From the NCBI GenBank assembly GCA_021153165.1, contig JAGKTZ010000065.1, forward strand, positions 1-10,931: 10,931 nt of DNA, in the 5' to 3' direction. Positions within the stretch are counted from its first letter, which is position 1. Every line of letters begins with the position of its first letter. The notes beneath the pieces are model-generated. The model worked only from the letters and a program-made list of their open reading frames with translations. It had not been told where the DNA came from and searched no databases. Source of the stretch: Prevotellaceae bacterium. GTDB taxonomy: Bacteria > Bacteroidota > Bacteroidia > Bacteroidales > Bacteroidaceae. Made by a program: the position numbers and the translations under genes. Shown here one piece after another: positions 1 through 7,203 of the stretch.

Positions 1-263
1 CTTATATAATAAAAATGGTTGGATATTTGGTGATTATCGAAATACATGGGATGTTTTGAAGAAAAATACTATTATATAGAGCACCCCAAAAGACCCCAAA
101 AAACGAGTAGTAGCGCGGAATTTCTAAATACACATTTCATCAGTCGAACTCAAACAAAGCGAAGTATCTCAACTTATACCCTCCAAAAAGAGGAACCCCA
201 GCGCAATACATCCCCCTTACAAATTTGCTGATATAGAGGACAGGAAAAGATAAAAAAGAGGAA

Positions 264-331
264 TTGAAAAAAGTCTGACCTTTTTCAAAAAAACCGTTCT
301 GGAATTTAAAAAAGGTTAGACTTTTTTTCAA
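264..331. repeat. Long A/T-flanked inverted repeat, possible bidirectional terminator
   Basis: The left arm at 264-286 (TTG, A6, GTCTGACC, T5, C) pairs with the right arm at 308-331 (A6, GGTTAGAC, T7, CAA). The core GTCTGACC/GGTTAGAC has one mismatch, which is a G-U wobble in plus-strand RNA. The 21-base loop contains a further weak CC/GG pairing. Because A-runs flank one side and T-runs the other, the structure has terminator form in both directions. It could be a back-up terminator for leftward secA transcripts or the end of a rightward gene outside the window. It could also be a dispersed intergenic repeat; copy number elsewhere in the genome would decide. Confidence 0.6.
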
Positions 332-432
332 CAAGGTCTTGAGAAATTTTGGCACTATAAGTATCTAAGCGCGGGATAGCACTTTCTCTGCATTTGCCGC
401 TGCACCTTTGGGGTATTGTAACCCACTAATTT

Positions 433-478
433 AAAAAACAAGGGCGAGAAACTATCAGAGAGATAGCATCTCGCCCTT
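433..478 (-). terminator. Rho-independent terminator of the secA unit
   Basis: A perfect 10-bp stem, AAGGGCGAGA at 440-449 with TCTCGCCCTT at 469-478, encloses a second short stem CTATC/GATAG (452-456 with 462-466). Read on the minus strand the stem is followed by G and six T (438-433), the classic intrinsic terminator form. It begins 41 bases past the secA stop codon. A smaller hairpin TAAGTC/GACTTA (494-509) lies between the stop and the terminator. Confidence 0.88.
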
Positions 479-519
479 ATTGTAGGGTTTATATAAGTCG
501 GATGACTTAGTCGTTTGCG

Positions 520-3500
520 TTATACCAAACCGCGACCGTGACAGTTCTTAAACTTCTTGCCGCTGCCACAAGGGCAGGGATCGTTGCGGTTAGGTTGCTT
601 GCTCTTGATGATAGGTTGAGTGACTTGTTCGCGAGTGTCGCGAGCTGCAGCCTTAGCCATTTCGCTACGATCTTCGTCCAAGTTTTCCTTTGACTCAGTA
701 TATTGTTGCTTTGGCGCTTGCACAGGAGCTGCTTCACGTACTTGCGTTGTTTGTTCTGGCGCATAGATTTGTCCGCGCAACAGAGTTGAAATGGTCGAGT
801 TGTTGATCTTGTTGACCATAGTCTCGAAGATTTTCGCACTTTCCAACTTAAAGATCAAGAGAGGATCCTTCTGTTCGTAACTTGCGTTTTGTACAGACTT
901 CTTCAATTCATCCAATTCGCGCAAGTTTTCCTTCCAAGCGTCGTCAATATTGTGCAGGAGGATATTCTTTTCAAACTCGCGCACCACGGCTTGTGCCTGG
1001 GTATCGTAAGCCTCCTTCAGATTCGTACGGATATTGAATACGTGCTTGCCGTCAGTGATAGGCACGAGGATGTTTTCGTAGATTTCGCCTTGTTCCTCAT
1101 ACACGCGTTTGATCACAGGATATGCAGTTTCGACGAGGCGTTCCATCTTGCGCTTGAAGTGAGTCATCGCTGCCTGGAATGAAGTCTCAAACAAATCTTC
1201 GCGACGCTTGTCAGAGAATTGTGCTTCAGTGAAAGGCACTTCCATAGCCATCACTTCGAGGAATTGCTCTATGCAACCTTGATAGTCGTTGTTGCTGATG
1301 ATAGTGACTACGCGGTCCCAAATCATATTTGAGATGTCCATACCGATGCGTTCGCCCATGAGTGCGTGACGGCGCTTTTCGTAGATCAGCGTACGCTGTT
1401 TGTTCATCACGTCGTCGTATTCGAGGAGGCGCTTACGGATACCGAAGTTGTTTTCTTCCACCTTCTTTTGCGCACGTTCGATACTATTATTAATAATAGG
1501 CGCCTCGATCATATCGCCCTCCTTGAATCCGAGCTTATCCATGACCTTCGCAATACGTTCGCTTGCGAAAAGACGCATCAAGTTGTCTTCCAATGAGACG
1601 AAGAATACAGAAGAACCTGGGTCGCCCTGACGTCCTGCACGACCGCGCAACTGACGGTCTACACGACGGCTTTCGTGGCGCTCAGTACCAATGATAGCGA
1701 GACCACCAGCTTCCTTCACCTGTGCAGTGAGCTTGATATCGGTACCACGACCTGCCATGTTGGTGGCAATAGTTACGGCACCGAGTGGACATTCACGTTC
1801 CTCGGTAGTGCCATCTGCATTCTTGATCGTAACATGTCCCACTGTGCTTTGACCAGCCAAAGCCACGATGTCTGCTTCCTTTTGGTGCAACTTAGCATTG
1901 AGCACTTGGTGTGGAATGCGACGCATCTGCAACATACGGCTGAGCAATTCGCTGACATCAACACTTGTGGTACCAACGAGAACAGGACGGCCGCTGATAC
2001 GCATGCGTTCGATCTCTTCGATCACAGCAGCATATTTTTCGCGCTTAGTCTTGTACACGCGGTCGTTCATATCATTACGCAAGATAGGACGATTGGTAGG
2101 AATTTCCACTACGTCCAACTTGTAGATATCCCACAATTCGCCAGCTTCAGTAATCGCCGTACCGGTCATACCAGAAAGCTTGTGGTACATACGGAAGTAG
2201 TTCTGCAGAGTGATTGTAGCAAAGGTTTGTGTGGCAGCCTCAACCTTGACATGCTCCTTAGCTTCTACAGCTTGGTGCAAACCATCACTCCAACGACGGC
2301 CGTCCATGATACGACCTGTTTGCTCGTCGACGATTTTCACCTGTCCGTCCATCACGACATACTCTTCGTTGATGCGGAACATGGTGTAAGCCTTGAGCAA
2401 TTGTTGGATAGTATGTACTCGCTCGCTCTTGATAGCATATTCTGAGTAGAGTTCGTCCTTTTTGAGCAATCTCTCTTCGGCTGTGAGCGTAGTGTCATTT
2501 TCGAGCGCCGAAAGTTCGCTGGTGATATCGGGCAATACGAAGAGGGCGTCGTCCTTCACTTGCTCAGCAAGCCACTTATTACCCTTGTCGGTCAAATCAC
2601 AAGAGTGCATCTTTTCATCCACCACAAAGTAGAGAGGATCTGTAGCCTCGGGCATGCGACGGTTGTTGTTTTCCATATAAATGGCCTCTGTCTTGAGCAT
2701 ACCCGCTTTGATACCTTGTTCAGAGAGGAACTTGATGAGCGGATTGTTCTTGGGCAATGCCTTGTGGCTACGGAAAAGTTGCAGGAAACCTTCTTCCTGC
2801 TTTTCTTTGTCTTCTGAAGCAATCAATGTCTTAGCCTCAGCCAACAATTGAGTAGCCAACTTGCGTTGCACTTCAACGAGGCGTTCGACCAAGGGTTGAT
2901 ATTGTTCAAACAATTGGTCGTCGCCTTTGGGCACTGGACCAGAGATAATCAATGGCGTACGAGCATCGTCGATCAATACGGAGTCGACCTCGTCGACGAT
3001 AGCATAGTTGTGACGACGTTGTACGAGATCCTGAGGACTCATCGCCATATTGTCTCTCAAATAGTCGAAGCCGAATTCATTATTCGTACCAAAGGTGATA
3101 TCAGCTCGGTAAGCACGACGGCGAGCATCTGAGTTGGGTTGATGCTTGTCAATGCAATCTACGCTCAAACCATGGAACATGTAAAGTGGGCCCATCCATT
3201 CAGAGTCACGCTTTGCCAAATAATCGTTGACAGTAACGACGTGCACACCATTACCACTGAGCGCATTGAGGAAGACTGGCAATGTAGCTACAAGGGTCTT
3301 ACCTTCACCTGTCGCCATTTCGGCAATTTTACCTTGGTGAAGTACTGTACCACCAAACAATTGGACATCGTAGTGTACCATGTCCCAAGTCATTTCATTT
3401 CCACCAGCTACCCAGTGATTGTTGTAAATCGCTTTGTCGCCTTCAATAGATACAAAATCCTTGGTAGTAGCCAATTCGCGGTCAAAGTCAGTTGCAGTGA

Positions 3501-3885
3501 CTTCGATAGTGTCGTTTTCTGTGAAGCGGCGTGCGGTTTCTTTAACAATAGCAAAGGCTTCTGCCTGAATCTCGTTGAGCGCAACTTCGATACGTTGGAG
3601 TACTTCCTTCTCGATCTTGTCGATTTGATTGAAGATGACTACACGGTCTTCCAATGGAGTTTCTTCTACCTTCGCCTTGAGGGCTTCGATCTTTTCCTTC
3701 AAGTCGTCTGCCGAATGTTGCACTTTGTTTTGCAACTCTTTCGTTTTAGCACGCAATTCATCGTTGCTGAGTGCTTGGATAGTGGGATAAACTTCTTTCA
3801 CCTTCTCCACGAGAGGGCCGATAGCCTTCATATCTCTTGTGGACTTGTTGCCAAAAAGTTTGCTTAAAAATTTATTAAAATCCAT
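520..3885 (-). CDS. secA: SecA, preprotein translocase ATPase
   Basis: SecA is the motor ATPase that binds unfolded preproteins and pushes them through the SecYEG channel at the inner membrane. The 1,121-residue product shows Walker A GEGKT (193-197), the DEAD-like DEVDSVLIDDARTP (298-311), SGMTGTA (571-577), MAGRGTDIKL (710-719) and QLRGRAGRQGDPGS (745-758). A C-terminal zinc motif, Cys-X-Cys-X8-Cys-His (C1104, C1106, C1115, H1116), binds SecB or ribosomes in other bacteria. It is much longer than the E. coli protein (901 residues). Walker A lies roughly 85-90 residues later than in E. coli because of insertions at about 55-105 (charged, probably coiled) and 121-168; the preprotein-binding region (about 318-510) also looks enlarged. 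Long forms are usual in Bacteroidetes. The start fits the family N-terminus (FLSKLFGNKS). It lies 64 bases after the phosphatase-fold gene, with no clear promoter between, so it is probably cotranscribed. Confidence 0.98.
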   Translation of the reverse strand: MDFNKFLSKLFGNKSTRDMKAIGPLVEKVKEVYPTIQALSNDELRAKTKELQNKVQHSADDLKEKIEALKAKVEETPLEDRVVIFNQIDKIEKEVLQRIEVALNEIQAEAFAIVKETARRFTENDTIEVTATDFDRELATTKDFVSIEGDKAIYNNHWVAGGNEMTWDMVHYDVQLFGGTVLHQGKIAEMATGEGKTLVATLPVFLNALSGNGVHVVTVNDYLAKRDSEWMGPLYMFHGLSVDCIDKHQPNSDARRRAYRADITFGTNNEFGFDYLRDNMAMSPQDLVQRRHNYAIVDEVDSVLIDDARTPLIISGPVPKGDDQLFEQYQPLVERLVEVQRKLATQLLAEAKTLIASEDKEKQEEGFLQLFRSHKALPKNNPLIKFLSEQGIKAGMLKTEAIYMENNNRRMPEATDPLYFVVDEKMHSCDLTDKGNKWLAEQVKDDALFVLPDITSELSALENDTTLTAEERLLKKDELYSEYAIKSERVHTIQQLLKAYTMFRINEEYVVMDGQVKIVDEQTGRIMDGRRWSDGLHQAVEAKEHVKVEAATQTFATITLQNYFRMYHKLSGMTGTAITEAGELWDIYKLDVVEIPTNRPILRNDMNDRVYKTKREKYAAVIEEIERMRISGRPVLVGTTSVDVSELLSRMLQMRRIPHQVLNAKLHQKEADIVALAGQSTVGHVTIKNADGTTEERECPLGAVTIATNMAGRGTDIKLTAQVKEAGGLAIIGTERHESRRVDRQLRGRAGRQGDPGSSVFFVSLEDNLMRLFASERIAKVMDKLGFKEGDMIEAPIINNSIERAQKKVEENNFGIRKRLLEYDDVMNKQRTLIYEKRRHALMGERIGMDISNMIWDRVVTIISNNDYQGCIEQFLEVMAMEVPFTEAQFSDKRREDLFETSFQAAMTHFKRKMERLVETAYPVIKRVYEEQGEIYENILVPITDGKHVFNIRTNLKEAYDTQAQAVVREFEKNILLHNIDDAWKENLRELDELKKSVQNASYEQKDPLLIFKLESAKIFETMVNKINNSTISTLLRGQIYAPEQTTQVREAAPVQAPKQQYTESKENLDEDRSEMAKAAARDTREQVTQPIIKSKQPNRNDPCPCGSGKKFKNCHGRGLV

Positions 3886-3949
3886 ATGTATTTTGTTTTT
3901 GTTTCGATATTAATGATGCTTGTTTTTATATCTTACTTTTTGCCACATT

Positions 3950-5593
3950 TCAAAACAATGGGCGCAACGAACAAGCATTCGGGGCGCGAATACGCATTGC
4001 CCTGGACAACGTAGGTGCTATATAATCTACTGTTGTCGACATATTGTATGTTGCTGCAGAGACACCTTTGCCATAGAAGATAATGGGGAAGGGCACATAC
4101 GAATCCCTGACCATTTGGCGCTGGTTGGTGTCGGCATTATAATATGTCCAACCAGGAGAGACCTCTATCAAAATATCTCCTGAGAGATGGGGAGCAAATC
4201 CACTACGTATCTTGCTAATTTCAGGAGTCCATGCGCCACCGATCAAGCGTGCCGAAGTGTAAACATCCTTTACTCCACTCATTTGCAACAATAAGTCTTG
4301 TGCACGCAGGAGGAGTTCGGAAAGATTGATTTGGCGTTCTTCGATGAGCTTTTGGTTCAGATAAATTTGCGTACCATAAGTAGCCTCGACATATTCCCCT
4401 TGACCATAAATAGCAACCAGGTACATATTGAGCAAAGACGAAGCACGCTTAACATCAAATACGCCCGTGGGAATACGATACTTACTCAATTCCGCATTTT
4501 CCTCATCTACGTAACCAGTTGAAGTCAGGACGTAAAGCGCATTGCCTGCACCGACCTTGCGTTCTACACTCTTGATAAGTTTCTCCAAAGAGCGATCCAG
4601 ACGAACATAATTATCCTGTGTCTCAATAGGTACATCATTGTGAGGAAGGTGCTTGAAATTACCAGCATAATAAGTCAAGGACAAATAATCCGTAATGCCG
4701 TCTGTACCAAAATTTGACTTTTCAATACAAGCCAAGGCCATATCAGTCACTTCTTCATTGACTAAGGCACTTGTTTTGAATTCTACGAAACGACTATCAC
4801 CCTTAAAATGATGCTTGAACGGACCATGCAATTCTCCCGATAGAAAATAGTTGAAATTACCAACTAAGTCCGAATAGGGCTCCCAAACGATGCTACCCAA
4901 CCTTTCTGGCAATGCGTGGTATTGATTGTAAGCTTCAGCCCATGTAGGAAATACATTATAATATGAAGAACTGCTCCAAAGTCCCGTTGCATTATCTATC
5001 CAAATCGCAGCATCCGCAGCATGACCCGCCGAAAAGATTGCTGCTTGAGGGTCTGGAGCTATAGCATAAACTAAAGATTTACCTCCTGTCGTTACCTTCA
5101 ACTCATCACTAACTGTCGATACCAATAGATGCATGGGCGACATGCCTTCTTGCCCACCTCCCAAAGCACTATATTGTCTATCAGATACGCAAAAAGCAGG
5201 ACGCAGGGTCTTGCGTTCTAACCATCGCTCGGCCACCACACCATGACGAGAGGGGACTGTGCCTGATGCTAGTGTCGCTGCAGCGTTGGCTTGGTCAACG
5301 TGAGCATGTGGGTATTCGCCTTGGGTATATACGCTTCCCTCTGCCATCATCTTTTTAAAACCGCCTTCGCTATACAGAGGCATAAAGGCAGACAAATAGT
5401 CTGAGCGCAATTGGTCTATCATAATATTGATTACAACCTTAGGCACTCCGCTAACTGCAGCATTTGCTTTTACACCATGTGCTCCCACCATGCTAACCAT
5501 CAGCGGTAGCAATAGCAGAAGGGCATAATGTCCTTTATCCTTATTATATATAGGATATACGGGGTGGATATATTTTCTCTTTTTATTTTTCAT
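3950..5593 (-). CDS. Exported alkaline-phosphatase-fold protein, probably catalytically inactive
   Basis: The 547-residue product has a basic N-region, a hydrophobic stretch (about 22-39) and a likely signal-peptide cleavage near ANA (44-46), so it is probably exported to the periplasm. The following VINIMIDQLRSDYL (54-67), GEYPHAHVDQANAAATLASG (92-111) and VPSRHGV (113-119) match the start of the PafA/type I phosphodiesterase branch of the alkaline phosphatase superfamily. Aligned by eye with active members, only the first metal aspartate (D60) is kept. The nucleophile Thr position holds Gln/Asp (100-101), the TD..GH metal motif reads TYYAGN (307-312), the ADHG motif reads STGY (358-361), and the late metal His before VPIIF is absent near 498-504. 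The C-terminus ends with a conserved-looking IRAPNACS (535-542). It follows the DUF4105 gene by 26 bases and precedes secA. I infer a structural, binding or scaffolding role in the envelope; the ligand is unknown. Confidence 0.85.
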   Translation of the reverse strand: MKNKKRKYIHPVYPIYNKDKGHYALLLLLPLMVSMVGAHGVKANAAVSGVPKVVINIMIDQLRSDYLSAFMPLYSEGGFKKMMAEGSVYTQGEYPHAHVDQANAAATLASGTVPSRHGVVAERWLERKTLRPAFCVSDRQYSALGGGQEGMSPMHLLVSTVSDELKVTTGGKSLVYAIAPDPQAAIFSAGHAADAAIWIDNATGLWSSSSYYNVFPTWAEAYNQYHALPERLGSIVWEPYSDLVGNFNYFLSGELHGPFKHHFKGDSRFVEFKTSALVNEEVTDMALACIEKSNFGTDGITDYLSLTYYAGNFKHLPHNDVPIETQDNYVRLDRSLEKLIKSVERKVGAGNALYVLTSTGYVDEENAELSKYRIPTGVFDVKRASSLLNMYLVAIYGQGEYVEATYGTQIYLNQKLIEERQINLSELLLRAQDLLLQMSGVKDVYTSARLIGGAWTPEISKIRSGFAPHLSGDILIEVSPGWTYYNADTNQRQMVRDSYVPFPIIFYGKGVSAATYNMSTTVDYIAPTLSRAMRIRAPNACSLRPLF

Positions 5594-5619
5594 TCTTATA
5601 GGAGAGTTTTCCCTTTCCT

Positions 5620-6906
5620 TTATTTGTCTACTTTAATGCAAGTTTTACAAAGTACTTGATAAGTCATCGCTCCTCGCAGAGCAAATGTTGCCAAAAGTAC
5701 ATATACCATCATGGGCACCACTTGTGGCGAAACAAGAAGTATCGCACCAACCAACATTGATTCTATCAACATTAAGCGCAAATATCTCAGATGTTTTTCT
5801 CTGCGGTTGCCAATCATTTTCCATACCAGAAGCAGAAGTGGTAAAGGATTGAAGAAAAGTATCAGCCAATTGCTTCCTACGGCAGGATGTTCGCTTGCAA
5901 AAAATAATATAGCAACAAGTATGCCAAGCACACCACGAACCGCCAAAATGACATTATCTAATGCCATAATCACCTTACCACGTTTCATTTCCCACAATCC
6001 TATCATCAACCATAATACAGCAAACACGCTCAGCACAACCATTGGTGTAAGTCCACCGCCATGTGGAACAGGAGTGGCTGCACAAGACATCACAAGTGGC
6101 GCAGGTTTATTGACAAGAGGTCTTGTCTGACCATCTACTTCGCGTACTACAGCTTCGCACACGTAGCGTTCTGCATAGATAGGCGAGAACATTTGCTGGT
6201 GTATAGTCAGTGGCACATCAACTTCAGCACCCAGGATCAAATCTTGTCCAAAGCAATTCCAAGGACTTTGCACCTCAGTGCTTTCGTGCAGCATATCACG
6301 GAATGAACGTTTGCCTTCTTCCGCCACAGGCCACTCCACTTGACCATCTACACAATCCTCAATCATGTGAATCAATCGCGTCACACAATTATCATATAGG
6401 AAATTGTATCTGTATGACCACCCTTCTGTCGAAGCATGCTGCGTCACAACGTCAAGCAAGCGTGCTTCTTCTGCAGGCGTCAAGTTGAGCACTTGCTCTG
6501 TCACCGCCCTACCTTCACGACGATAGGCATCGCAAAAATACAAGTAGGGCACACCTGCCACCGTATAGTCTGTTTGTCCGAGGACAAATCGCCACATAAA
6601 GTGCGGTGCCGAGAAATCGAAGATACCATAATTGAACACCCAGTCTGCTCCGTTATTAAGATGCTGCACACGCAATGCACTATGCCCGTACAATTCGTAT
6701 ATCTCGGCACCCGGTGCACAAGTCAAAAGACTTAATTGCAACGTATCTTCCACTTCCTGCACGCCCTTTGTTCGCTTTTCTGTTTGAAGACCATCCACAT
6801 CCTGTGCATTCACTATAGCATCCCCACATCTTATTGAAGCGAGAAACGAGGGCAGAACTATCCATAGTCCCACCATCAGATACATATATTTCAGCACACT
6901 GCGCAT
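5620..6906 (-). CDS. DUF4105 (Lnb N-terminal-like) protein with C-terminal membrane helices
   Basis: The product has 428 residues when started at the ATG at 6904-6906. Residues 1-29 form a signal peptide or membrane anchor. Residues about 55-265 match the DUF4105 family, which includes the N-terminal periplasmic domain of Lnb-type proteins: LSLLTCAPGAEIYELYGHS (58-76) with His75, FNYGIFDF (91-98), and YRYNFLYDNC (165-174) with Cys174. The GHS His and DNC Cys resemble a papain/NlpC-P60-like pair, so a cysteine peptidase or amidase activity is possible but unproven. Hydrophobic segments at about 288-307, 318-337, 346-364, 376-394 and 397-414 suggest five membrane helices, placing the domain in the periplasm. 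The frame stays open to a GTG at 7056, but that codon lies inside a terminator hairpin and upstream of the promoter at 6928-6959, and the ATG start gives the better signal sequence. It is probably the first gene of a unit with the phosphatase-fold gene and secA. Confidence 0.85.
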   Translation of the reverse strand: MRSVLKYMYLMVGLWIVLPSFLASIRCGDAIVNAQDVDGLQTEKRTKGVQEVEDTLQLSLLTCAPGAEIYELYGHSALRVQHLNNGADWVFNYGIFDFSAPHFMWRFVLGQTDYTVAGVPYLYFCDAYRREGRAVTEQVLNLTPAEEARLLDVVTQHASTEGWSYRYNFLYDNCVTRLIHMIEDCVDGQVEWPVAEEGKRSFRDMLHESTEVQSPWNCFGQDLILGAEVDVPLTIHQQMFSPIYAERYVCEAVVREVDGQTRPLVNKPAPLVMSCAATPVPHGGGLTPMVVLSVFAVLWLMIGLWEMKRGKVIMALDNVILAVRGVLGILVAILFFASEHPAVGSNWLILFFNPLPLLLLVWKMIGNRREKHLRYLRLMLIESMLVGAILLVSPQVVPMMVYVLLATFALRGAMTYQVLCKTCIKVDK

Positions 6907-6927
6907 ACGAACATAAATTTTGCCTTG

Positions 6928-6959
6928 CAAAGTTACAGTTTTTTTTGGGGTTAAGCGAA
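6928..6959 (-). promoter_or_regulatory. Promoter of the DUF4105-secA unit
   Basis: On the minus strand the -7 box TAACTTTG (6928-6935) matches the Bacteroidetes consensus TAnnTTTG exactly. A TTCG at 6956-6959 lies 20 bp upstream and differs from the -33 consensus TTTG by one base. Transcription would start near 6921, only about 15 bases before the ATG at 6906. An A8 tract lies in the spacer. The placement fixes the likely start of the DUF4105 gene. Confidence 0.65.
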
Positions 6960-7029
6960 TAATTATCATAAAATCCTCGTTCACACAAAGCACTTGAGCA
7001 CTCAACACTAAGAAGCAGACCAACTGCGC

Positions 7030-7069
7030 AAAAATTAATGGAAGCACTGTCTCCACAGGCTTCCATTAA
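7030..7069 (-). terminator. Intrinsic terminator between aroC and the DUF4105 gene
   Basis: TTAATGGAAGC (7035-7045) pairs perfectly over 11 bp with GCTTCCATTAA (7059-7069). After one bulged base the stem continues as CTGT/ACAG (7047-7050 with 7055-7058), leaving a 4-base loop. On the minus strand the stem is followed by TTTTT (7034-7030) and then G. The T-run is on the leftward side, so it ends transcripts coming from aroC or from the promoter at 7138-7169. It could also act as a conditional attenuator for the genes to the left. Confidence 0.8.
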
Positions 7070-7131
7070 CCAACACAAAAACTAAACTAGACTTAACTAA
7101 ACTATATAAATACGTTATCTCACGACAACTG
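7030..7131 (-). ncRNA. Candidate small RNA or attenuated leader, about 100 nt
   Basis: A near-consensus promoter (7138-7169) predicts a start near 7131, and an intrinsic terminator ends at about 7030, giving an RNA of roughly 100 nt. Near its 5' end GTTGTC and GATAAC form a 6-bp stem (one G-U pair) closed by a GTGA loop, a GNRA tetraloop. The middle is A/T-rich and carries a near-repeat of TAGTTTAGTT, and the 3' end is the terminator hairpin. It contains no plausible open frame, and I recognise no known family such as SRP RNA, 6S or tmRNA. The simpler alternative is that the stretch is the 3' untranslated region of aroC and the promoter match is a coincidence. Confidence 0.45.
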
Positions 7132-7137
7132 ATAGGG

Positions 7138-7169
7138 CAAATATAGAAAACGATTTTATAAACAACAAA
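7138..7169 (-). promoter_or_regulatory. Strong near-consensus Bacteroidetes promoter
   Basis: On the minus strand TTTG (7166-7169) is followed by a 20-bp spacer and TATATTTG (7138-7145). Both boxes fit the Bacteroidetes -33/-7 consensus without mismatch at the conserved positions. Phased A-tracts lie just upstream (7171-7199). It reads away from aroC toward the terminator at 7030-7069. Confidence 0.7.
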
Positions 7170-7170
7170 G

Positions 7171-7199
7171 TTTTTTTTCGTTTTTTTTCGTTTTTTTTT
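7171..7199. repeat. Phased A/T-tracts, 10-bp period
   Basis: Three uninterrupted T-runs on the plus strand (7171-7178, 7181-7188, 7191-7199) are each separated by CG, so on the minus strand A8-A9 tracts recur every 10-11 bp. A-tracts in phase with the helix bend DNA intrinsically. The block ends one base upstream of the -33 box at 7166-7169, the place where an UP-element or curved activating sequence is expected. It also fills the gap up to the aroC stop codon. Confidence 0.85.
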
Positions 7200-7203
7200 C
7201 GTT

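Larger units (their letters stand above)
1..519. other. Gene-poor A/T-rich flank downstream of secA
   Basis: I see no convincing gene here. Open frames of 61 codons (46-231, plus) and 71 codons (140-355, minus) exist, but the second runs straight through the inverted repeat at 264-331 and neither shows a recognisable motif. The stretch holds a 10-bp tandem repeat of ACCCCAAAAG (83-101), an 11-bp direct repeat AAAAAGAGGAA (185-195 and 253-263), the long inverted repeat at 264-331, and the secA terminator at 433-478. No tRNA, and no TAnnTTTG promoter box on either strand, was found by eye. Confidence 0.6.

Noticed and set aside
140..355. 71-codon minus-strand frame downstream of secA
   Set aside because: It runs through the inverted repeat, is Phe/Lys-rich from A/T-runs and has no promoter or recognisable motif.
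1675..2445. 256-codon open frame on the plus strand
   Set aside because: It lies wholly antisense to conserved SecA motifs, has no recognisable domain, and is a by-product of SecA codon use.
3139..3867. 242-codon open frame on the plus strand
   Set aside because: It is also antisense to secA, opposite the N-terminal region including Walker A, with no motif of its own.
3886..3949. Separate secA promoter in the gap after the phosphatase-fold gene
   Set aside because: A TTTG with TATAAAAA 20 bp on was seen on the minus strand, but the -7 box lacks the conserved TTTG half and the gap is short.
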